Shown here piece after piece: positions 10,211-20,577 of a stretch of DNA of 64,000 bases. The notes beneath the pieces were generated by a model, which worked only from the letters and a program-made list of their open reading frames with translations, ran no database searches and had not been told where the DNA came from. The position numbers and the translations under genes were made by a program. This stretch comes from Pseudeuparius sepicola (Eukaryota > Arthropoda > Insecta > Coleoptera > Anthribidae): assembly GCA_963920635.1 (NCBI GenBank), contig OY987305.1, positions 25,320,876 through 25,384,875 of the forward strand, in the 5' to 3' direction. Position 1 is the stretch's first letter. Every line of letters begins with the position of its first letter.

Positions 10211-13200
10211 CTATTTTTTTAAATTAACAATATTCCCGATTATTTGCCGATTACAAGAAGTAAGTATAAATGTTTTTACTTTTCTTTTAAGCATGTTTTT
10301 ACAATTTGCATTTAGAACAAGTAATTTTAAATTTTCTGGTAAGAAATTGTAAACTCTGTTCGCAAGGTAAAGATGGCTACGCTGGCCTATCGTTTTCTTG
10401 GCACTAAGTGTTTTTGAGCATAGGTTAGTTTTATTTCTTGTTTTATATTGGTGATTAATTGATGTTATGATACCCTTATTACTATATAAGAACAATGCAA
10501 TTTGATAAAAATAGATCTGCCTTAAGTCCATTACTTGTGTTTCTGCATATAGCTTTTCTGTTGGAAATGTGAATTCTTTTTTGTATATTATTTTTAATAC
10601 TCTTTTTTGTACATTATCAATTTTTTTTGTATATGTTCCATAGGCACCTCCCCATCCAAGTATCCCGTACCGTATTCTAGATTCGAAAAGAGCGAAGTAC
10701 AACAATTTTTTATGCTGGAGGTCTAAAAATTTTGAAAGATATTTTATTTTATAAAGAGTTGTTCTGAGTGTATTAGTAACATTATCGATATGAAAATTCC
10801 ACCTAAGATGGGAGTCTATGTCAATTCCTAAATACTTGACATGACTTTTCGACTTGATTGTAATATCTGCACCTTGATTATTTATAATAATATGTAGTTC
10901 GTCATACGTAGGTAAGTAATTTTGATACGATGTGAATGCCACAAAATGTGTTTTTTCGCTGTTTATTGTTAGAACTTTACTAGAAAACCAACGAAATACA
11001 GTACTTAAATCACTTTCCACCTTTCCTTTCAGGCCCTCCCATGTGTCGTCTTGATAGAAAAGTACAGTGTCATCTGCAAAGCTGATAATTTCTCCAGAGG
11101 TAGTCAAGGTAAGTAAGTCGTTCAGGTAAAGTGTAAACAAGATGGGGCCAAGAACAGTTCCCTGCGGCACACCACATCGCACAATTTGTTCAGAACTTTG
11201 TGTATCTTCAATGGCAACTATTTGTTTTCTGTTGCAGAGATAGTTCTGAAACAAAGTTAGCGCCGTACCACGAATTCCCATCCTCTCCAAGTCCTCCAAC
11301 ACTATCTTATGATCGACCGTGTCAAAGGCCTTAGAGAGATCAAGGAAGACGCACAGCGCTGGTCTGTTTTCATCAACAGAAGAATATACTTTGCTGGTAA
11401 GCGCACTAATTGCATCTGACGTTGATTTACCATTACGAAAACCGAATTGATTTTTTGAAATAACGCTGTTGTGGTCAAAGAAATCTTGCAAACGTGACTT
11501 TAAAATTTTTTCAAATATTTTTGTTAAGTTTGTTATCAGTGAGATAGGTCGGTAACTGACTGGGAGTGTTTTTTTTCCTTTTTTATACAAAGGTTTAACT
11601 ATGGTCAGTTTAAACTCATTTGGTACTTGTCCAGTTTTTAAAATCTTGTTTATGACATGGGCCAAGGGTGAAGATAGTTCAAATTTTAGGTCTTTAAGCG
11701 TCTCAGCGGCAATATTATCGTACCCAGGGGCTTTATTGTTCTTTAGGGTGGTTATAGTCTTCACGATTTCCTCTTTGTCAACATCGGCTATAAATATTGA
11801 ATGTAATAGTCTTCGTGTTGATCGTATTGGAATTTCTGGACATATTATTTTTTCAGCTAGGTCTTTTCCAACATTTATGTAATGTTTGTTGAACTCGTCA
11901 GCTATTTCCGTTCTATCCTCGGTTATGTCGCCATTTTCCTTCAATATTCGCTTGATTTCTTTATTCGATGATTTAGAATTTGTTAATTTTTTCACGGTAT
12001 TCCATAGATCTTTAGTATTTGCTTTATTATAGTTAATTTGCCTTTGGAAATAATTTATTTTAGTTTGTTGTATTAGTTTTGAAAGATAATTTTTATAGTT
12101 ATTATAGGAACGTTTATTTGCTAGAGGGTTGATTTTAAATTTTTTGTATAATTCAGCTTTAGTATTTATTGAACGTAAGATACCCTTTGTGATCCAAGGC
12201 TTTCTTGGTTTATCTCTTTTGTTTAGTTTTAGTTCCGTAGTATTATTATTTATTATTTCACAAAGAGTTTTTATGAAGTATGTTGTACAAGCTTGAGTGT
12301 CATTAATAGAGTACAAATGATCCCAGCTTTGTATGTTTAGTTTCTGTTTTATACTTTTTAAGTCTAGGATCTTCTTACGGTTTCTGCAGCTTATTTGTGG
12401 ATAATGGCTATTAAGTGTTTTTGGGGTTGTGTGAACAATAGCAAGGAAGTGATCAGTTATATCGGTTTGTATTACGCATGGCAACACATCATCACACAAG
12501 ACACTGGTATGGTACATTTTAAGAAACACGTGGTCTATGCATGTTGCTGTTTGCCCATCCACTCTTGTATATGCGTTTATCAGTGAGGTGAAATTGTATT
12601 CACTTAGCGTGTCTAAATATTCATTTGCGTTGTTATCATTTTTGTTTGCTATATTAATGTTTATATCTCCTACAATAAAATGTGTTTTTATATTTTTATT
12701 TTTATTTTGTTCCAGATACTGCTGCAATGCCGAAATAAAGGTTTCAGGGGAGGTGGATGGAGGTCTGTATATACATGTAAGGAAGTTGGTTATCCCATTT
12801 TTGTCAAAAAGAGTAATTTCAACTGACTTACATAGATCTATATGGACAATGTTAAAGTTATATTCGAATGAATTTCTAATAAAAACAACCAATCCATCAC
12901 ATTTGTTGATGTTTCCGGCATTATATAGGGTATCATACCCATCTAAGGTGAATAGAGAGATATCATGTACTACATGTGTTTCACTTAATACTATGCAATC
13001 AAACTTAGTGTCAAGCTTAGAGAGATACAAACAGAATTCGTCAAAGTTTCTATTCAAACTCCTTATATTTTGATGTAATATACTGAATCCATTGAAAAAG
13101 TTCTTTATGCTTTTGTATTCATTATATAATTGTAAATCCTGAAAATTTAGGGTCTCAATTGGCATATGATTGTGATCACGAATGTACTGGTCCATTCTAG

Positions 13201-13240
13201 TAAATAAGATTGAATATTTACAAATTTTTACATAGAACAT
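10211..13240 (-). CDS. LINE ORF2: AP endonuclease + reverse transcriptase
   Basis: 1009 residues. The endonuclease/exonuclease/phosphatase-type domain occupies roughly residues 50-265, with QNIRSL, a CIVLSETHV Glu box, IYRPPS, GDININ and a closing CIDHVF. The RT runs from about 470 to 760, with NNKAPGYDNI, YRPISL, NQFGFRNGKST, FLDLSKAFDTVDH, CGVPQGTVLGP and the active site FADD near 716. A thumb-like C-terminal region follows. No RNase H or RLE is visible. The set of motifs and the separate ORF1 fit the CR1/L2/Daphne/Crack cluster; I cannot decide between these. The chosen start lies 103 bp after the ORF1 stop on the minus strand, which suggests reinitiation or downstream translation. Confidence 0.87.
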   Translation of the reverse strand: MFYVKICKYSILFTRMDQYIRDHNHMPIETLNFQDLQLYNEYKSIKNFFNGFSILHQNIRSLNRNFDEFCLYLSKLDTKFDCIVLSETHVVHDISLFTLDGYDTLYNAGNINKCDGLVVFIRNSFEYNFNIVHIDLCKSVEITLFDKNGITNFLTCIYRPPSTSPETFISALQQYLEQNKNKNIKTHFIVGDININIANKNDNNANEYLDTLSEYNFTSLINAYTRVDGQTATCIDHVFLKMYHTSVLCDDVLPCVIQTDITDHFLAIVHTTPKTLNSHYPQISCRNRKKILDLKSIKQKLNIQSWDHLYSINDTQACTTYFIKTLCEIINNNTTELKLNKRDKPRKPWITKGILRSINTKAELYKKFKINPLANKRSYNNYKNYLSKLIQQTKINYFQRQINYNKANTKDLWNTVKKLTNSKSSNKEIKRILKENGDITEDRTEIADEFNKHYINVGKDLAEKIICPEIPIRSTRRLLHSIFIADVDKEEIVKTITTLKNNKAPGYDNIAAETLKDLKFELSSPLAHVINKILKTGQVPNEFKLTIVKPLYKKGKKTLPVSYRPISLITNLTKIFEKILKSRLQDFFDHNSVISKNQFGFRNGKSTSDAISALTSKVYSSVDENRPALCVFLDLSKAFDTVDHKIVLEDLERMGIRGTALTLFQNYLCNRKQIVAIEDTQSSEQIVRCGVPQGTVLGPILFTLYLNDLLTLTTSGEIISFADDTVLFYQDDTWEGLKGKVESDLSTVFRWFSSKVLTINSEKTHFVAFTSYQNYLPTYDELHIIINNQGADITIKSKSHVKYLGIDIDSHLRWNFHIDNVTNTLRTTLYKIKYLSKFLDLQHKKLLYFALFESRIRYGILGWGGAYGTYTKKIDNVQKRVLKIIYKKEFTFPTEKLYAETQVMDLRQIYFYQIALFLYSNKGIITSINHQYKTRNKTNLCSKTLSAKKTIGQRSHLYLANRVYNFLPENLKLLVLNANCKNMLKRKVKTFILTSCNRQIIGNIVNLKK

Positions 13241-13342
13241 ATGTTTTTTATTATTATTTTTTACAATTTAAAACAAATAGGACAAGAATAACGTTAAAGA
13301 TATATGAAGCCGAAATTGCAGCTGAAATAAAAAATATACATT

Positions 13343-14260
13343 TTATTTATTACTGGGCTTCCTCTGAAGACCCTTTTCATTCCCTTGCTTGTTTGACGTG
13401 TGTCTCGTAACTGGTCCCTTTGGTCCGTGGTTTGTTGGGGTAGTGCTTTTTTCTGTATCTTTTAGTTTGTTCTTTAATAGATTTTTTTTGTCTAATGGTT
13501 GCTCTGGCAAGAATACTGGTTCTTCTTCAATGCTGTCTTCTTCCAGTTCTCTAGATGGCGTTGGTGTAGGTGGGGCGCTATTGTTTGGAAACAGATTCTT
13601 TTTTTCTTCAATTTCTTCGTCTTCTTCTGTGTCAATTTGTTTCAATTGAGTAACTGTGAAGGTATCTCCGTTGATAATTAGTGTCTTCTTAAAGATTTTT
13701 GCAGAATACTGTTTCGCTCTGGCAATCTTCAGATGTTTCTGGAGTATTTTTTGATCTTGCTGTTGTTGCGGTGTCAAATCGTGTGCGATTGTGATACCGG
13801 TGTTTTTTAACTTTCTGGTATTCTTAAAAATATTATGTTTGGTGCATTGCCTTATAAACTTGACTATAAGAGGTCTCGGTCTTGAATTTTTTTTTTTAAG
13901 TCCTATCCTATACGTGTCGCTTATATCATTTTCGTTGATTTCAATTTCCAATTTCTGGGCAAAAAGAGCTTTAACTTGCTGCTCGGGGGTTTCTCTTTCT
14001 TTTTCTGGTAATCCGAAAATCAAAATATTTTTTTTCTTGCTCTCCTCTTCAATAGTTATAAGTTTGTTTTTAAGTATTTGATTCTCTTTTTCTAATATCT
14101 CAACTTTGTTCTTCAGGGTTTTAACTTCTTCAACAAAAACACCTAACTCTTTTTTTATTACCTTAGTATCTTCTCGAATTTCACTGTTTGAGTTCTGAAC
14201 TAGTTTACTTTGAGATGATAATTCTTGAAGTAAGGCATAAATTTGTTCATTTGAAATCAT
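13343..14260 (-). CDS. LINE ORF1: coiled-coil RNA-binding protein
   Basis: 305 residues. Residues about 10-95 are rich in heptad-like Leu/Ile/Glu/Lys and predict a coiled coil. Residues about 97-200 carry a block typical of L1-like ORF1 proteins in insect LINEs: ILIFGLPE, then RPLIVKF and a basic C-terminal unit. The tail is low complexity, with Glu runs and Ser/Pro/Thr. The protein would trimerise and coat LINE RNA. The gene sits directly upstream of ORF2 in the same element. A diverged relative of the C-terminal half appears at 59364-59695. Confidence 0.78.
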   Translation of the reverse strand: MISNEQIYALLQELSSQSKLVQNSNSEIREDTKVIKKELGVFVEEVKTLKNKVEILEKENQILKNKLITIEEESKKKNILIFGLPEKERETPEQQVKALFAQKLEIEINENDISDTYRIGLKKKNSRPRPLIVKFIRQCTKHNIFKNTRKLKNTGITIAHDLTPQQQQDQKILQKHLKIARAKQYSAKIFKKTLIINGDTFTVTQLKQIDTEEDEEIEEKKNLFPNNSAPPTPTPSRELEEDSIEEEPVFLPEQPLDKKNLLKNKLKDTEKSTTPTNHGPKGPVTRHTSNKQGNEKGLQRKPSNK

Positions 14261-14300
14261 TACGGCCGACAGCGACTATAGTAGGCCTCAATTTTTAGTG

Positions 14301-15480
14301 TTGCCAAAAAAAAAACTTATTGGTATTTATGCTTCCATTCCCCAGAAGGAATATGCATGCATTTGAAGAGAATACTCTTATATACTAACACTTACTGGAT
14401 TGTTTCTGTATACATATCTTGCATGGATGTTCAACATACAGTTCTGACTAGTGCAATAATATAGTTTTCAAAGGGAAACCAGTCCTTTTTCACGAAAACT
14501 GAGCGCTTCTTTAAAAACAGACCCCAGGTGGATTTATAAACTCGACGTTTGGTGGAACAGAACGCATGAAAAACTCTCTCACGTTTGAAGTTGACCTTTC
14601 ACATTATAATGTTCAATAAATTTGAAAGTTGTTTTTATTGTCCTAAACTGCATAATGTTTCGTTTATTCTGACAAGAGGGTACGTTTTTGTTTTCTAGAT
14701 ACCTAATTAAAAAATATTTTGATAAGATTTTTGTCTTATTTTAATCCTACAGTGTCTCACTTTTGTCCGGAGCAAAGTGTATTAGTCCTAACACTCGTCC
14801 TAGCGCAGTTTTTTAATGTCTCATTTTTGCCCAGTGGGTGTCTCATATTTGCACTTTTGGAAGGCAAGAAATGAGACACAAAAAAATATTTTTTTCGAAA
14901 AAAAAAAACACGTTCCTCCAAATTTGATTATCTGTGACAATTCTACAACTGTTTCTCAATATAAGACAACCTTCAAACACTCCTTTAAGTTGTTTTTGAT
15001 GTTTCAAAAAGTGAAAGATTTGTTTTTTGTCTCATAATTGCCCCACTTGACCCTACGGAAAAGGGCAAGAAAGGGCAAAATATGAAAATCGTAGTAGGCT
15101 CTTGAAATTTTTGCACAGGGGTATAAAATTGCGAAAGAAACATATTTTTCTTATGACTTTTTTGGACATTTTTTTTATTAATGTCAAATTTGACATATAA
15201 AAAAGACTACGTCACAACATTTGATTATGTCAATTTTGGTTCTAGAGCAAGCAAAACCTGATGCCGGAAACAAATTTTCCGTAAATTATTTACTAAAAAT
15301 TTTTCCCATATGGTGCAGACTTTTTGGCGGGCACTGTATAATGACAGTCATCATTCTTACAGAGTATAACCACCTTGAGGTTATTAAAACCCAGCATTGT
15401 TCTCAATTCCAGGTTGGAGCTGAACTTTATCGATGACTGTGCAATATCAGAATTAAAGAGATATTGTTCTGCGACTTTAT
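14301..15480. other. Non-coding AT-rich stretch with short TGTCTCA repeats
   Basis: No convincing gene. The phrase GTCTCA(C/T)TTTTG(T/C)CC occurs twice near 14750-14830 and relatives recur to about 15030. A LINE 5' end probably lies at the left edge. Homopolymer A and T runs dominate the rest. Confidence 0.5.
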
Positions 15481-15744
15481 TTAATTATAGTCATTCCATT
15501 CAAACCGGTCCATAGAAATCATGCCTTGTGTTAGTTGTTGTACAATTTGGACTGCTGGTCGGAAGAAGCGTACGAGACCCAACCCAAAATGAACCGTAAA
15601 CAAATTCTCTGGTTTTATCACAAAGCGTGTACTTAAGAGCATGTGCTTTTCATTTCGAATAGCCTCTTCATAAAGCTCTAGGATTCGATTAATTTCATTG
15701 TTTTCTTCACTTCTTGTGCTGTATCCAGAGTCACTCATCTTCAA
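15481..15744 (-). CDS. Hypothetical 87-aa protein
   Basis: A short minus-strand ORF beginning MKMSDSGYSTR, with an acidic N-terminus and a hydrophobic middle (FTVHFGLGLVRFF). I do not recognise it. It lies just downstream of the integrase remnant on the same strand, so it could be a residual gene of the same viral-like element, or chance. It ends FEWNDYN. Confidence 0.3.
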   Translation of the reverse strand: MKMSDSGYSTRSEENNEINRILELYEEAIRNEKHMLLSTRFVIKPENLFTVHFGLGLVRFFRPAVQIVQQLTQGMISMDRFEWNDYN

Positions 15745-15882
15745 ATTTTGATTTACACAACCAACAACTCACAGAACGTTTGTGGCACTTATCCATGACC
15801 AAGCCAGCGCACTAACACTTTTCCTCCTCCTACGTAGTACCCTCTCTACTAAGTAAATATCAGGATCTACATATTTTTGTAA

Positions 15883-16620
15883 TTACTCTGTATAGAATCC
15901 TCCCTTTATAGGATTTCCTCTTACATCTTCGAGTACATATGTTACCGGATTAGGTATTTGTATTTTAATAGTTTTAAAGACTTCTGTCTTCCACTTAGGA
16001 ATATAACCCTTTTCAAAAATATGTTTAGCCCCATTAAATTTTGGTTTGTTGAAAATCTTTAAGTGACTATAAACAGTTTTAAGTAAATGACTTTCGGTAC
16101 TCTTATTTACATCCTTAGGCTTCATATGTATAGTATGATGCCTCCTATTGTTATATTCGTCGACTATTGAAAGTAACATATCAATCCAATTATATTTACC
16201 ATTCAAACTAAAATATTTGAACATTTGCTCTTTCAGGGTGCGTATAACCCTCTCCACAATTGCAGCTTTTTTAATGCTAAATGAACTATAATGATTTATA
16301 TTAAATTGTTTCATGACTTTCTTAAAATGCGTATTGTAAAATTCCTTTCCTAAGTCAGTTTGATCTTTTCAGAATATTTGTAAAGGCTTTCGTAACCTCT
16401 TCCCCAGACTTTGATTTCAGCGGTTCGCACCAAACGTGTTTTGAAAAACAATGAATTACTACCAATATGAATTTAAAATTTTTATTAACTGTCGCATACT
16501 GATCCATTTGCGCAAGATCAGCTTGCCAGAGGTCGTCTAATCCTTTGATAAAGTTCGCCGGCGAGAATAACTTTTTCTAGCCGGTGTGTGTAGTTCTTTA
16601 ACCAACTCAATTTTTTCTTT
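15883..16620 (-). pseudogene. Polinton/Maverick-type integrase, frameshifted
   Basis: A retroviral-type (rve) DDE integrase that would insert linear viral or transposon DNA into the chromosome. Reading 5' to 3' on the minus strand, one frame has LWQADLAQMDQYATV (first Asp) and continues to VWCEPLKSKSGEE. A second has TDLGKEFYN (second Asp). The C-terminal 143-residue ORF has VERVIRTLKEQ (Glu), NRRHHTI and the tail NPVTYVLEDVRGNPIKGGFY, which is characteristic of Maverick/Polinton-like integrases. At least two frameshifts break it. It is the rightmost part, in plus coordinates, of a decayed element reaching to about 21990. Confidence 0.8.
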
Positions 16621-16958
16621 GCTGTGCTGTGTTTTCATTGTTATATTTGTAAAATGGTTTTAGATTATCAATTTTATTCGATAGTTCCACTATCTTTATG
16701 TCTTTCTCTTCGATACACAAATGTAGTATATTTACTTCACTGTGCAATAATTGCACAGAATTGGAATTGGAAGAATTATTCTTCCTTAAAATTTTTGATA
16801 AGTGTATTTTCATGTACCGTAGCAGTAGTTATTTTATGTAACTGTCTGTGAATATAATCGAAAATTTTGGTTCTTATTTCATTAACAGTTTGATCAACAT
16901 ATCGCTTGTTTGTTGTGTCACTATTTTCGTTTGGAGTTTGAAGATTACTAATCTTCAA
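16607..16958 (-). pseudogene. Fibre-like coiled-coil fragment of viral-like element
   Basis: Two overlapping minus-strand frames (16776-16958 and 16607-16813) encode MKISNLQTPNENSDTTNKRY followed by VDQTV, then a Lys/Asn/Glu-rich helical stretch. The phrase D(A/T)xNKxYVD is typical of the shaft start of phage tail fibres and of fibre-like proteins in Polinton-like viruses. A frameshift separates the halves. It sits directly upstream of the integrase. The call rests on one motif. Confidence 0.45.
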
Positions 16959-17085
16959 ACTCTTTACATCTACATATCAACATTCGGAGTAAACTCGAAA
17001 ATAGTATTACTCGTATGGATCGATAAAGATACCTAAATGTGATGAATAAATTTTAGAATTACAATATTGTCCAAACTTATTGACA

Positions 17086-17093
17086 CTCATAGT
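17086..17093 (+). repeat. 8-bp target-site duplication CTCATAGT (left)
   Basis: CTCATAGT here is repeated exactly at 19340-19347, immediately outside the inverted ends of the hAT element. An 8-bp duplication is the hAT signature. Confidence 0.92.
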
Positions 17094-17400
17094 TAGAGTT
17101 GCCACGAGACGAGACGAGACGAGTTAGATGCTGAACACGCCAAGTCCAAGGTGTGCTAACACCCTGTTATTGTCATATCAACTAGGTAAATTAATAAACT
17201 GAATATTTTTTCGTATTAATAAGGGCAACGTCGCGGCCGGTGCCATGTGCGTTCAGGTGCGCCTCGTTACGTGGGATTTGGGATAATTTGCCCCATTATT
17301 TAAACATGCAGTAAATTTTTTTTTTGCGTTTTCGGCATATTTGTACTTCCCTAATGACGTGGTTAAAATTAATGTATTTATGAATAAATCACCTTTTATA

Positions 17401-18439
17401 CAGGGTGTCCAACTTTAAAACTGTACAAATCCGTAAAATCTTCATTTGTGGAGATAATCGCCTAAACTTTTTTTTGCTTGAAAGGCCTTCAAAGACCGCT
17501 TCTTTTGAACTTCCTGCCATTTTCAAAATGAACATCCAAGGCCGGCTGCGATTTTTTTATACTCCCGATTTTCACGAAAACCATTTGGCGATTTTTTTTA
17601 TTTAAAATCTGATCCCACAGCGTTAATCAGAACTTCCCAGAACCCTTATATAAAAAATTTGAATAAAAAATATACAGGGAGTTCCATATGCAGGGTGTCA
17701 AAGTTGAGCAAAATAGGAATTTTAAAGACATCTGCCAAGTCAAGTGTGCCATGGAATCCCCTCAAAACAGTTGAATGGTCAACAGGACCACTCAAGGTAT
17801 TGGTGTGAAAAGGTCCAATACAAAATATACAGAGTGTCCTTATCTGTGCCATCTCAAATTACTGAATTTTTGGAACTTTATACGGGTAAAAAAATCGAGT
17901 ATATCAAAACCGCTCCACATACTATAAACGAACTAAATCTAAAAAATACAGAAGCCTGCCAGTCAGTAAGTCCATATCAGTTAATGTGGCTTGTGGCTGA
18001 TGTGCCACAACTGGAAACTCACAGAAAATGTATCATCTTAGACAGTGATTTATGTTGAGAAAGGTCTAATAATTTAAATTGTTTTTATTTGTTGGTTGGC
18101 ATTTTGTAAAGAAATGAATTACATTTGTGTTTATTAATATTTTTTCAATGATTCCAAAGCACTTCTGACCAGTATAAAGTTTAATAAAAATTCAGAATTT
18201 TTAGATAGCTCAGAGAAAAATACCCTGTATATTTTTGTAGTAAATCTTTTCACACCAACATTTTGAGTGGTCCTGTTGACCATGCAACTATTTTGAAGGG
18301 ATTCCATGGCACACTTGACTCGCCAGATGTCTTTAAAATTCCTATTTTTGAAGGCCTTTCAAACAAAAGAAAGTTTAGGTGATTATCTCCAAAAATTAAG
18401 ATTTTACGGATTTGTACAGTTTTAAAGTTGGACACCCTG
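17401..18439. mobile_element. Foldback element with long inverted arms, TA duplication
   Basis: The first about 100 bp, beginning CAGGGTGTCCAACTTT, are repeated in inverse orientation at the right end. A second inverted pair, about 17700-17840 against 18225-18370, shares the block containing TCAAGTGTGCCATGGAATCC. TA dinucleotides flank both ends (17399-17400 and 18440-18441), as for Tc1/mariner-type MITEs. No transposase is visible. It is nested inside the hAT element. Confidence 0.82.
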
Positions 18440-18441
18440 TA

Positions 18442-19178
18442 GGTGAAATATTAATATTTTTAACTAACACCGGCGAATGTCGACATTCAGCATACACTCA
18501 TATATGGTGTATGTTGAAAATAAACATTTTTTATTAAATGAAAACTTTTATGAACATTTCATGGGGCAAGCTTTTTGATTTAAAAAAGTTGTCGCTATAT
18601 TTGGCATTAAATTAACGAAAACCTAAACTTATCTTTCATTTTATTTTTAATTGGGTTTTTGGCCACCAAACTGATTAATATACAACTTTTTCAAGTTGCC
18701 AGAAAAATTCAGAAATTCTTTATTTTCTATTATTATTTATGTATTATTTATCGCGTCTCGGTATTCGGTTGGTGTATTTTTCATTACTGATCACTGTCGT
18801 TTTCGACATCCACCGAAGCTTATGTGTGTTTGTTGACATATACCGGTAATACCGAATGTATGATAAAATTAATAAATACTCGGTCTTCCACCAAGCATTT
18901 TGTCGAATTCCGACATTCATTAATTTCGGTCTTTCACGGTAACATATTCATTGCAAAAAAATAAGTGCTTTCATTATTTGTCACATTAGAGAAGTTGCAA
19001 CTCTGCAAAAAGTGTGTAAATAAATATTAAAATGTTGAGGACGAAGTTGTGTATATTGGATTATGGATCTAGGTATACAGATCATTGGTATTGCCAGATC
19101 ACACCATGCGATGTTGTTTTTATTAATTAAAATTTAAAATATTACTTCCAGTCGTATAATAAGTCATTACAATTTTTC
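18442..19178. other. Interior of hAT element, no gene seen
   Basis: AT-rich interior between the foldback insertion and the (GAGAC)n region. A phrase TTTTAATTGGGTTTTTGGCC with its following ACCAAACTG near 18645-18710 recurs diverged at about 29338-29400, so part of this is a dispersed repeat. No coding capacity recognised. Confidence 0.5.
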
Positions 19179-19338
19179 GAGATGTCTCGTCTCGTCTCGT
19201 CTCGAGCTTGTCTCGAAGGATTTTATCTCGTCTCGTCTCGAAATTCGAGACAAAATGCTCTCGAGACGAGACAAAACGGCTTCGAGACGAGACAAGACGA
19301 GACGAGACGTCTCGTGTCTCGTGTCTCGCGGCAACTCT
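19179..19338 (-). repeat. (GAGAC)n degenerate repeats at hAT right end
   Basis: Dense CTCGT/GAGAC words, switching orientation near 19255, end in GTCTCGCGGCAACTCTA. The opposite-orientation partner at the left end is short (17101-17127). Candidate subterminal transposase-binding array or expanded microsatellite. Confidence 0.8.
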
Positions 19339-19385
19339 ACTCATAGTGGATATGATGATAATTTTAGCTCGCCCTTAAATTTATA

Positions 19386-19874
19386 TTAGCGAATAATGTT
19401 AGCTTCTGTTAACTCATTGATAATAGCAACAATTTCATTATCGTGAGAGGTGTTTCCAGCATGTTTAGAGGCTACGAGGAGTCTTAATCTATCTATCAAC
19501 TCATTTACATTATCCCAATAATCGAAGTCGACAGGCTTTTTATTGTAGGTAAGCTTCCTGCCGGTACCACTTGCCGTCGATTGTGAACGTGTTTCAGGTT
19601 TAGGTATTTCAGTTTCTTGTTCACCTCTAACTAGAGGCTTAATAATATCACTATATTTAAATCGATTTGAACCTTTTAATTTACCTAATGAGTTGAGGTG
19701 GACACTAGTTAACGTTAAAATCTTTTTATATTTTTTTCTGTCTTCAAGGTTGCACTGTGGATCATAAAAAATTAAATTGTAAAGTCCTTCTGTACCCTTA
19801 AACCGATACAACCCATCGACGAGTATGTCTCCTGTAGGCTTATCAAAGTCAACAATTTTTTTCCCAGTATCCAT
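19386..19874 (-). CDS. Polinton-like conserved protein (companion of ATPase), broken N-terminus
   Basis: 162 open codons with two blocks I associate with a protein common in insect Polinton/adintovirus-like loci: a middle block GTEGLYNLIFYDPQ followed by KYKKILTLTSVH, and a C-terminal block PVDFDYWDNVNELIDRLRLL followed by a helical HDNEI tail. Coding similarity continues upstream of the first Met (PVYDASQSKWILG in another frame), separated by a shift at a run of seven A's, so the true N-terminus is lost. Function unknown; it lies just downstream of the packaging-ATPase fragment on the same strand, suggesting a virion or packaging role. It is probably a decayed gene with one well-kept stretch. 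Confidence 0.6.
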   Translation of the reverse strand: MDTGKKIVDFDKPTGDILVDGLYRFKGTEGLYNLIFYDPQCNLEDRKKYKKILTLTSVHLNSLGKLKGSNRFKYSDIIKPLVRGEQETEIPKPETRSQSTASGTGRKLTYNKKPVDFDYWDNVNELIDRLRLLVASKHAGNTSHDNEIVAIINELTEANIIR

Positions 19875-19999
19875 TTTGATTGAGAAGCATCGTAAACAGG
19901 TCCGTATACTTTATCAATTTTAGATGACTTGTACCCGTGTTCACGGATATATGGTCTTACTATTTCCGGATAAGATCTAGGTATTCGTCTATAACATCC

Positions 20000-20400
20000 T
20001 GAGGGTATTTCGACATATCATTATCATCATCTTCTTCAAAAACATTTCCCGGATTGGGTTAATTAGAAACCTCCCAATAACTCTCGGGAAGTGTAAACGA
20101 TCCCTGTACATCGTCAAAAATAAAAACAGAATTTTCCAGAGCCTCCGATGAATCAATAACATCATCGTTAGCTCTGAATGGAAAACATTTTGTAATAGTT
20201 GATATTTTGGTTGGAATAGCGATTTACTGTATACATATATATTCTCAAAGTTAAGACCATTTTCACTGAATATAAGACTGAGAAGGGCATTGGTTTTACC
20301 ACAGTTACTCGGTCCGCAAAAATTGCTCTAATAGAATTTGGAAGTAGTTCACCGTGTTTAGATTTGTCCTTTGCTGTTGTTAAAATCGCATTTTAATATT
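20000..20400 (-). pseudogene. FtsK/A32-type packaging ATPase fragment
   Basis: The minus strand encodes the start of a viral genome-packaging ATPase: PNSIRAIFA, then in a shifted frame the P-loop region PSNCGKTNALLSLIF, FENIYVYSKSLFQPKY, and the Walker B-like hydrophobic run ending FIFDDVQG near 20110. A single-base frameshift falls inside the P-loop and another further on; the C-terminal half of the ATPase domain is missing. Such ATPases pump DNA into capsids in Polintons, adintoviruses and large DNA viruses. It precedes the 162-codon ORF on the same strand. Confidence 0.68.
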
Positions 20401-20577
20401 TATACTATCTTTTTATGGTGGAGGTTTAACTTACCGCTTTTTAATGATCAAACTGTTAAATTCATACTTACGTAAGCAAGTATTACACTAACTAGTGGGG
20501 TGGGGGGAAGATTGGAGGGAGCAGCCGCATAGATCTATATATACGGTAGACAAATTTAATACGGTAGTAAAGTAATA

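Larger units (their letters stand above)
9741..14300 (-). mobile_element. CR1/L2/Daphne-like non-LTR retrotransposon
   Basis: A second LINE, unrelated to the Dong-like array. On the minus strand it has ORF1 (13343-14260), a gap of about 100 bp, ORF2 (10211-13240), and a 3' UTR of about 470 bp ending near 9741 in a short (TAA)n-like tail. ORF2 has an apurinic-type endonuclease and RT; ORF1 has a coiled coil plus an RNA-binding-like domain. The 5' end beyond 14260 is not clear. Both ORFs are open, so the copy looks fairly recent. Confidence 0.8.
17094..19339. mobile_element. hAT element with (GAGAC)n subterminal repeats
   Basis: The ends are TAGAGTTGCC at the left and GGCAACTCTA at the right, perfect 10-bp inverted repeats flanked by the exact 8-bp duplication CTCATAGT. 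Just inside both ends lie CGAGACGAGAC-type repeats in opposite orientation, extensive on the right (about 19179-19330). I see no transposase, so the 2.2-kb copy is non-autonomous. It carries a nested foldback element (17401-18439) and has inserted into the decayed Polinton-like element, between the ATPase-linked gene and the fibre-like fragment. Confidence 0.88.

Noticed and set aside
12537..13073. 178-codon plus-strand ORF
   Set aside because: Lies entirely antisense to the endonuclease domain of LINE ORF2, which has clear motifs.
19123..19344. 73-codon Arg/Ser/Asp-rich ORF
   Set aside because: A frame of the (GAGAC)n repeat at the hAT end.
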